Source of the DNA: Haloarculaceae archaeon
GTDB lineage: Archaea; Halobacteriota; Halobacteria; Halobacteriales; Haloarculaceae
Assembly: GCA_018609665.1 (NCBI GenBank)
Contig: JAHENN010000113.1
Coordinates: 1-6,112 of the forward strand
Length of the DNA: 6,112 nucleotides
Direction: 5' to 3'
The notes under the pieces are model-generated. The model worked only from the letters and a program-made list of their open reading frames with translations, was not told where the DNA came from and did not search any database. Below are positions 1 to 6,112 of the stretch, piece after piece; position 1 is the stretch's first letter; each line of letters starts with the position of its first letter. Made by a program: the position numbers and the translations under genes.

Positions 1-1
1 C

Positions 2-1105
2 CACCGCAACCAGAAGGCGTCGGGCGTCGTCCCGCAGATCTCGGCGATCATGGGCCCGTGTGCCGGCGGCGCCGTCTATTCGCCGGCCATCACAGACTTC
101 GTCTTCATGATCGAGGACACGAGCCACATGTTCATCACCGGGCCGGACGTCATCGAGACGGTCACCGGCGAGGAGGTGGGCTTCGAGGAGCTGGGCGGCG
201 CCCGGACCCACACCACCGAGTCCGGCGTCGCGCACTTCGCGGCGGCCGACGAGGAGGCCGCACTCGACGACATCCGCCGGCTGCTGTCGTACCTGCCGTC
301 GAACAACGTCGAGGACCCCCCGCGGGTCGAGCCGTGGGACGACCCCGACCGCCGCGACGAGGAACTGGCCGACGTCGTGCCCTCGGAGCCGCGGAAGCCG
401 TACGACATGGTCGACGTCGTCGACGGCGTCGTCGACACCGACTCCTTCTTCGAGGTCGGCGAGGGGTTCGCCCGCAACCTCGTCACCGGCTTCGGCCGGC
501 TCGACGGCCGCTCGGTCGGCGTCGTCGCCAACCAGCCCCGCGTCAACGCCGGCACGCTCGACATCGAGTCCTCGCTGAAGGGCGCCCGGTTCGTCCGCTT
601 CTGCGACGCGTTCAACGTCCCCATCCTCACCTTCGTCGACGTGCCGGGGTTCATGCCCGGCACCGACCAGGAGCACGGCGGCATCATCAAACACGGCGCG
701 AAGCTGCTGTACGCCTACTCGGAGGCGACGGTGCCGCTGCTGACGGTCATCACGCGGAAGGCCTACGGCGGCGCCTACGACGTGATGGCCTCGAAGCACC
801 TGGAGGCCGACGTCAACTACGCCTGGCCGGGCGCCGAGATCGCGGTCATGGGGCCGCGGGGGGCGGTCAACGTCCTGCACAGCGACGAACTGGAGGCGGC
901 CGACGACGTCGAGGCCCGCCGCGAGGAGCTCATCGACGACTACCGGGACACCTTCGCCAACCCCTACACGGCGGCCGAGCGGGGCTTCGTCGACGACGTG
1001 CTCGAGCCGCAGGAGACACGCCTGCGGCTAATCCGGGACCTCCGGATGCTCGCCTCGAAACGGGTCGACGGACCGGACCGCAAGCACGGCAACATCCCGC
1101 TATGA
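2..1105 (+). CDS. pccB: Propionyl-CoA (acyl-CoA) carboxylase, carboxyltransferase beta subunit, 5' end outside window
   Basis: Carboxyltransferase of a biotin-dependent acyl-CoA carboxylase: it moves the carboxyl group from carboxybiotin on PccA to the acyl-CoA, giving methylmalonyl-CoA if the substrate is propionyl-CoA. Cytosolic. 367 residues are visible, frame open from the left edge; family members have roughly 510-520, so about 145 N-terminal residues are missing. Both crotonase-like halves are represented. The N-domain end carries GPCAGGAVYSPA, whose Gly-Gly (65-70) is the first oxyanion pair. The C-domain carries FVDVPGFMPG and RKAYGGAYDVM, whose Gly-Ala (770-775) is the second. The protein ends in KHGNIPL, typical of the family. 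The residue two after that pair is Asp (779-781), which in the Streptomyces coelicolor enzymes distinguishes propionyl-CoA carboxylase (Asp) from the broader acetyl/propionyl type (Ile). The stop overlaps the pccX start as ATGA, so the two are probably translationally coupled. Family certain; propionyl preference is inference. Confidence 0.96.
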   Translation, partial: HRNQKASGVVPQISAIMGPCAGGAVYSPAITDFVFMIEDTSHMFITGPDVIETVTGEEVGFEELGGARTHTTESGVAHFAAADEEAALDDIRRLLSYLPSNNVEDPPRVEPWDDPDRRDEELADVVPSEPRKPYDMVDVVDGVVDTDSFFEVGEGFARNLVTGFGRLDGRSVGVVANQPRVNAGTLDIESSLKGARFVRFCDAFNVPILTFVDVPGFMPGTDQEHGGIIKHGAKLLYAYSEATVPLLTVITRKAYGGAYDVMASKHLEADVNYAWPGAEIAVMGPRGAVNVLHSDELEAADDVEARREELIDDYRDTFANPYTAAERGFVDDVLEPQETRLRLIRDLRMLASKRVDGPDRKHGNIPL

Positions 1106-1344
1106 GGCTGGACCTCCCCGACGACGCCGACGACGCGGAGGCGGCGGCCATCGCGGCCGCCGTCCGGGCGCACGTGGCGGCCGGCGAGGCGGACGACGGC
1201 GACGGCAACGCCGAACGCGGGTGGCGCGGCCGTCGATGGCGGTTCCGGGGCCGGGTCGAGACGCTCCAGCGCCGGCGCGTTCGGGTGCCGACGGCGGCGC
1301 CGCAGGACGCCTGGACCGCCGCCGGCCGGACCGACCGGCTGTAG
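1102..1344 (+). CDS. pccX: Small third subunit of acyl-CoA carboxylase (PccX / acc operon protein, epsilon-like)
   Basis: 80-residue protein beginning at the ATG that overlaps the pccB stop by 4 nt. Three parts are visible: an acidic, Ala-rich N-terminal helix (about residues 5-27); a flexible Asp/Gly segment; and a basic, Trp-containing stretch with RRWRFRGRVETLQRRRVRVP (about 44-63), followed by DAWTAAGRTDRL at the end. Helix, variable linker and conserved C-terminal Trp match the layout of actinobacterial carboxylase epsilon subunits and of the haloarchaeal 'acc operon protein'. In Haloferax mediterranei a small PccX encoded with the carboxylase genes is part of the functional propionyl-CoA carboxylase. 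Likely role: bridging or stabilising the PccA-PccB complex; it has no catalytic motif. Unlike the acidic PccA and PccB, its middle is strongly basic, which suits contact with an acidic partner. Function rests on position and pattern, not a catalytic signature. Confidence 0.88.
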   Translation: MRLDLPDDADDAEAAAIAAAVRAHVAAGEADDGDGNAERGWRGRRWRFRGRVETLQRRRVRVPTAAPQDAWTAAGRTDRL

Positions 1345-1346
1345 CC

Positions 1347-3152
1347 TCACTCCCCGTCGGCCGTCGGCAGCCGGACGGTGATGACCGTCCCGCGCGGGTC
1401 GTTGTCCGAGATGTCGACGGTGCCGTCGGCGGTCTCGACGGACCACCGGACCAGCCACAGTCCGAGCCCCTGGGTGTGTTCCAGCGGCGACTCGGCGCCC
1501 CGGAGCAGCGCCTGTCGGTCGGTCTCGTCGAGCCCCGGTCCGTCGTCGGCGACGCGTATCTCGACGGCGTCGTCTCCGGCGGCAACCGACACCTCGACCG
1601 TCGGCGCCGGCCGGTCGCTGTGGACGACGGCGTTCTCGACGAGCTCGTTCAGCGCGAGCTCGAACGTCTCGTGGCCGCGGGCCGGCGCCGACGCCGGCAG
1701 CGTGGTCTGTATCTGCGCCGCCAGATGCTCGAGCCGGAGCTCCTGGACGACGTCGCGGGCGGTCGCGGCGGCGTCGACGGTCGTCGTCCGGCGGGCGTCG
1801 TCGGCGAAGACGCTCTCGAAGGCGCGGGCGCTGTCGCTCAGCTCCAGCAGCTCCGTCGCCGACTTCTCGATGGCCTCCGCCCGCCGCGCCACCTCCGGTC
1901 CCGCCCTGGCGACGATGTCGCTGGCGTGCCCGAGGACGACCGACATCTTGTTGCGGACGTTGTGCCGGAGCACGCGGTCCAGCACCGACAGCTGACGCTG
2001 GTGCTCCCGGAGGTCGGTGACGTCGTGGGCGGTGACGACGGTCCCCTCGAAGCGGCCGTCCTCGTGGATGGCCCCGAGACTGACGTCGTACCGCCGGCGG
2101 GTGCCGTCGGCGGTCGTCATCTCGATTTCGGCGCTGGCTCGCTCGCGCTCGCCAGCGGCGAGTTCGGCGGCCAGCGTCTCCTGCCGCCGGACGCCGGCCT
2201 CGGTCGTCACCGTGGAGACGTGGCTGCCGAGCAGCGCCCCGCGGTCGTAGCCCAGCTCGTCGACCATCGCGTCGTTGACCCGGACGAACCGCTCGTCGGC
2301 GTCGAGCACGTAGATCGGCTCGGTCGTCGTCTCGACGATGGTCTCGTAGCGTTCCAGCTCCCGCTCCCGCTGCTTGCGCTCGGTGATGTCCCGGACGACG
2401 CCCATCAGCCCGTCGTAGGTGCCGTCGTCGTCGGTGAGGACCACGAAGTTCACCGACACCGTCAGTCGGTCGCCGGGCTTCGTCTCCATCTCCATGTCGA
2501 TGACCTCGCTCTCGCGGTCGTCGGACTCGACGAGTTCGCCGACGAGCCGCTGGCCCCGCTCGAGTTCGCCGTCGGCCATCGTCCGGGCGGCGTGGCTGCC
2601 GAGCAGCTCCTCGCGGTCGTAGCCGAGCATCTCCGCGAAGGAGTCGTTGAGGTAGGTCACCCGGGCGTCGGCGTCGAGCGTGTAGAGGCCGTCGCGGGCC
2701 GACTCGACGAGCATCCGGTAGGTCTCCGGGCCGTGGACGGCGCCGTCGGAGTCCTCGGGCGTCCCCCGGACCTTCTCGACGAGGAACGACCGGCCGTCGG
2801 GGTTCTCGGGCCGTTCGACGACCGTCGTCGCCGGGCCGAAGGCGCCGTCGCCGAGGGTGGACACGTCGGTGGTCACCCAGACGACCGGACAGTCCGGGGC
2901 GACGTGCCGGACGTCCTCGAGGAAGCTCCCGGGCGAGGCGGTCAGCCGCGCCGGGTTCACGACGAGACAGGCGGCCCCCTCGGAGAGCCGCTCGACCGCC
3001 GCGGCCTCGTTGGCGGCCGACTCCGCCGGCGGCTGGGCGGCGGCGACAGCCTCGGCCGCAGTCGGGTCCTCGAGGAGACAGACCGCCGGTTCCTCGTCGT
3101 CGCGTGCGCCCGCGTCCGCGCTATCGATGCCTGTCGCAGTCGAATCTCCCAC
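1347..3152 (-). CDS. Soluble PAS-domain sensor histidine kinase
   Basis: 601-residue cytosolic sensor kinase without membrane segments. Order: receiver-like N-domain (about 22-130) whose usual phospho-Asp position appears as Asn in CLVVNP; PAS 1 (about 141-262, ending VVRDITERK); short charged linker (ERELERYE); PAS 2 (about 264-385, ending AHDVTDL); dimerisation helix with RHNVRNKM, phospho-acceptor His397 (1962-1964); HATPase with N box LNELVENAVVHSD (Asn507), G1 box DDGPG (536-540) and G2 box QGLGLWLV (561-568). All kinase boxes are intact, so it should bind ATP and autophosphorylate. No response regulator is encoded nearby, so the partner is unknown. The frame is open further upstream but lacks an ATG near the domain start; GTG at 3152 is chosen because a TATA box at 3184-3190 predicts transcription start near 3160, and the TTG at 3170 would lie before it. 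PAS ligands cannot be read from sequence. The gene ends 2 bp from the pccX stop, convergent, and diverges from pccA. Confidence 0.93.
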   Translation of the reverse strand: MGDSTATGIDSADAGARDDEEPAVCLLEDPTAAEAVAAAQPPAESAANEAAAVERLSEGAACLVVNPARLTASPGSFLEDVRHVAPDCPVVWVTTDVSTLGDGAFGPATTVVERPENPDGRSFLVEKVRGTPEDSDGAVHGPETYRMLVESARDGLYTLDADARVTYLNDSFAEMLGYDREELLGSHAARTMADGELERGQRLVGELVESDDRESEVIDMEMETKPGDRLTVSVNFVVLTDDDGTYDGLMGVVRDITERKQRERELERYETIVETTTEPIYVLDADERFVRVNDAMVDELGYDRGALLGSHVSTVTTEAGVRRQETLAAELAAGERERASAEIEMTTADGTRRRYDVSLGAIHEDGRFEGTVVTAHDVTDLREHQRQLSVLDRVLRHNVRNKMSVVLGHASDIVARAGPEVARRAEAIEKSATELLELSDSARAFESVFADDARRTTTVDAAATARDVVQELRLEHLAAQIQTTLPASAPARGHETFELALNELVENAVVHSDRPAPTVEVSVAAGDDAVEIRVADDGPGLDETDRQALLRGAESPLEHTQGLGLWLVRWSVETADGTVDISDNDPRGTVITVRLPTADGE

Positions 3153-3183
3153 GGATGTCGGTGATGACAACTCTCGGTACTTC

Positions 3184-3190
3184 AATATAC
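3184..3190 (-). promoter_or_regulatory. TATA box for the histidine kinase gene
   Basis: On the minus strand this AT-rich heptamer reads GTATATT inside an otherwise GC-rich intergenic region. Archaeal TATA boxes centre about 26-27 bp before transcription start, which predicts a start near 3160 and an 8-nt leader before the GTG at 3152. That is consistent with the leaderless or near-leaderless mRNAs usual in haloarchaea. The upstream BRE position is not a strong purine run. Confidence 0.5.
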
Positions 3191-3219
3191 CCCGCGTTAC
3201 GTCTCGAAAGTCGCCGCGA

Positions 3220-3253
3220 GCGGGCGCCGTCAACCGCCCGCGTGGCGGCGGTT
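3220..3253. other. Overlapping inverted repeats in the kinase-pccA intergenic region
   Basis: Two 7-bp inverted repeats share sequence. GCGGGCG (3220-3226) pairs with CGCCCGC (3235-3241), and AACCGCC (3232-3238) pairs with GGCGGTT (3247-3253); each has an 8-nt loop. The shared strand makes the two hairpins mutually exclusive in RNA, or forms a candidate operator in DNA. In DNA this GC-rich such repeats arise often by chance, so function is speculative. Confidence 0.25.
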
Positions 3254-3293
3254 TCCGGCGTAAATTCCCCCGGCGTTGGCAGTTGTCCGAATC

Positions 3294-3309
3294 GATAGAG
3301 TAACGTATG
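3294..3309 (+). promoter_or_regulatory. Possible weak promoter element upstream of pccA
   Basis: A locally AT-richer stretch (GATAGAGTAACGTATG) lies about 24-39 bp before the pccA ATG, where a TATA box for a leaderless transcript would sit. None of it is a clean TATA match. A second AT patch (GTAAATT, about 3259-3265) would imply a leader of roughly 40 nt instead. The sequence does not decide between them. Confidence 0.25.
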
Positions 3310-3332
3310 CCCCGCGACAGGCTCCGCACAGT

Positions 3333-5180
<1,848 letters not shown>

Positions 5181-5213
5181 CCGGCAAAGTAGTTCGGGTC
5201 GACATCGAGCGCT

Positions 5214-5411
5214 GTGTCGGTGCGGATCGATACGTGTGACTCGGTCTCACGGTATTGTGTGTCGAGCGGCGAGGAGCCACGGCACGGCGTCGGCGTGTGC
5301 AGAAACTGTGGCGCCATCCGACCGGTGACGGTGAGCCGCGAGGGCGACATCCGAACGAAGGGCGACCCCAGCTGTCGGTGCGGGAGCAACTGCTTCCGGC
5401 TAATCGACTGA
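5214..5411 (+). CDS. Small Cys-rich zinc-ribbon-like protein, function unknown
   Basis: Up to 65 residues from the GTG at 5214, 33 bp after the pccA stop and on the same strand. CRNCG (C29, C32) and CRCGSNC (C54, C56, C60) look like two zinc knuckles about 20 residues apart, a layout seen in the many tiny CxxC zinc-finger proteins of haloarchaea. Two further Cys (C8, C15) lie in the first 15 codons. That stretch has noticeably more T-ending codons (GAT, TGT, TAT, TGT) than the rest, so the true start may be the GTG at 5259 (50 residues, SSGEEPRHG...) or even 5295 (38 residues). Only the ribbon itself is well supported. It may be read through from pccA or from its own weak promoter. It converges with the next gene across 9 bp. 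Role unknown; metal binding is inferred from the Cys spacing. Confidence 0.68.
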   Translation: MSVRIDTCDSVSRYCVSSGEEPRHGVGVCRNCGAIRPVTVSREGDIRTKGDPSCRCGSNCFRLID

Positions 5412-5420
5412 CGACACCGC

Positions 5421-5651
5421 TCACCGCTCCGCGCTCGCGGCCACGACGTACAGCAGCGCCACGCACAGCGGTACCGCCGTCGCCAGGAGCACTCCGACGA
5501 GCAGGTAGCCGCCGACGGGCCCGACCGTGACGGTCGGACGCGGGACGGCGACCCGGTCGGGGAGCATCGGCCCGGCGAGGGCGAGCCCCGCGACGGCGCC
5601 GACGAGGAACGCCGCCGCGGTCCCGGCCGGGTCCCCGAGGCCGTCGCTCAT
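5421..5651 (-). CDS. Small membrane protein with two predicted transmembrane segments, function unknown
   Basis: 76 residues from the ATG at 5651, MSDGLGDPAG at the N-terminus. Two hydrophobic segments are visible: about residues 11-30 (GTAAAFLVGAVAGLALAGPM) and about 47-72 (GGYLLVGVLLATAVPLCVALLYVV). A short loop with PDRVAVPRPT lies between them, and the tail is AASAER. The reading frame is open upstream of the ATG, but that part is Arg-rich noise overlapping the neighbouring gene. The stop of the upstream minus-strand gene is 29 bp before this ATG, so the two hydrophobic proteins may be cotranscribed and act together. An AT-rich element at 5674-5682 could also give it its own leaderless transcript. 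There is no catalytic motif and I do not recognise the family. Confidence 0.7.
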   Translation of the reverse strand: MSDGLGDPAGTAAAFLVGAVAGLALAGPMLPDRVAVPRPTVTVGPVGGYLLVGVLLATAVPLCVALLYVVAASAER

Positions 5652-5673
5652 GCCCGCCGGTAGCGGCGCGAGA

Positions 5674-5682
5674 GTAATAGTC
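5674..5682 (-). promoter_or_regulatory. Possible TATA-like element for the 76-residue membrane protein
   Basis: The minus strand reads GACTATTAC here, with its centre about 27 bp from the ATG at 5651. That is the spacing expected for a leaderless haloarchaeal transcript. It overlaps the stop codon of the upstream membrane gene, so it could be an internal promoter of a two-gene unit. The match is weak and could be chance. Confidence 0.3.
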
Positions 5683-6112
5683 AACCGGGGAGGGCGCCGA
5701 CGAGGGCGACGCCCCCGGACCACAGCGCCACGGCCGAGACGACGAGCACCGCTCCCCGGCCGACGCCGGTTCGCCACCGGGCGAGCCGGCCGCAGGCGGC
5801 GACGACCGCGAGTCCGGCGACGAGGTGAGCGGCGACGACCGCCGGCGGCGTCGGCACGACGCCGGCGGCCACGAGCGTTCGTCGGACGACCGGCGCGAAC
5901 GCTCCGGTCGTCGCGTCGGCCGTCGCCCCGTCGGCCGCGGCGGAGACGGCACCCTCGAGGACGACGGTCCAGACGGCGTACAGCCCGGCGAACCGGAGGT
6001 CGGTCAGCAGGCGGCCGACCCGGAGGCCGACGGCGACGAAGCCGGCCGTTGCGACGACAGCGGCCGCGAGAACGACGCCGGCGGCCAGCAGGAGGCGACC
6101 GAGCGGGACCTC
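5681..6112 (-). CDS. Multi-pass membrane protein, C-terminal part only (5' end outside window), function unknown
   Basis: The frame stays open from the TGA at 5681-5683 to the right edge, giving 143 residues with no plausible internal start needed. Four hydrophobic stretches are visible: LLLAAGVVLAAAVVATAGFVAVGL near the edge; AGLYAVWTVVLEGAVSAA; PAVVAAHLVAGLAVVAAC; and VLVVSAVALWSGGVALVGAL, with the protein ending ALPG. Short Arg-containing turns separate them (LRVGRLLTDLR, GRLARWRTGVGRG), as expected for an inner-membrane topology with positive cytoplasmic loops. There are almost no charged residues within the segments apart from a Glu in VVLEGAV. It lies just upstream of the 76-residue two-segment protein in the same orientation, suggesting a pair. 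Neither the family nor the transported or bound partner can be named from this fragment. Confidence 0.68.
   Translation of the reverse strand, partial: EVPLGRLLLAAGVVLAAAVVATAGFVAVGLRVGRLLTDLRFAGLYAVWTVVLEGAVSAAADGATADATTGAFAPVVRRTLVAAGVVPTPPAVVAAHLVAGLAVVAACGRLARWRTGVGRGAVLVVSAVALWSGGVALVGALPG

Noticed and set aside
58..1344. Long open frame across pccB in a second + frame, ending at the pccX stop
   Set aside because: Before 1102 it is Arg/Gly/His-rich noise antiphase to the intact pccB; only the part from 1102 is pccX.
1221..3164. Long + strand open frame opposite the histidine kinase
   Set aside because: It is the antisense shadow of a kinase with all catalytic boxes intact; the translation has no recognisable domain and high GC keeps such frames open.
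3276..3332. In-frame 19-codon extension of pccA
   Set aside because: The family begins at MFDKVLVANRGE (3333); the extension is intergenic and not family-like.

Overview
The window comes from a haloarchaeon (class Halobacteria). The DNA is very GC-rich with G/C-ending codons, the predicted soluble proteins are loaded with Asp and Glu, the kinase has the PAS/RHNVRN architecture common in haloarchaea, and a small third carboxylase subunit of haloarchaeal type follows pccB. No genus can be named from the sequence alone.

The core is a biotin-dependent acyl-CoA (propionyl-CoA) carboxylase locus. Positions 2-1105 hold the C-terminal two thirds of the carboxyltransferase beta subunit (PccB). Its stop overlaps the start of an 80-residue PccX/epsilon-like subunit (1102-1344) as ATGA. 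The biotinylated alpha subunit PccA (biotin carboxylase plus BCCP) lies at 3333-5180. PccA charges its biotin with CO2 and PccB transfers the carboxyl group to the acyl-CoA; PccX probably helps hold the complex together. A family specificity position in PccB (Asp, GAC at 779-781) points to propionyl-CoA. This fits haloarchaea, whose membrane lipids are isoprenoid ethers and which have no bulk need for malonyl-CoA.

Between pccBX and pccA, on the opposite strand, is a soluble 601-residue sensor histidine kinase (1347-3152). It has a degenerate receiver-like N-terminus, two PAS domains and an HisKA/HATPase core. It converges on pccX with only 2 bp between the stop codons and diverges from pccA across a 180-bp intergenic region that holds a good TATA box for the kinase.

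Downstream of pccA are a small Cys-rich zinc-ribbon-like protein (about 5214-5411) and, convergent with it on the minus strand, two hydrophobic genes: a 76-residue protein with two membrane segments (5421-5651) and the C-terminal part of a four-segment membrane protein running off the right edge (5681-6112). I do not recognise the function of these last two.

No mobile elements, tRNA/rRNA genes, CRISPR arrays or broken genes were seen. The window is largely ordinary haloarchaeal core metabolism. The least ordinary points are the sensor kinase splitting the carboxylase genes and the unassigned small proteins at the right end.
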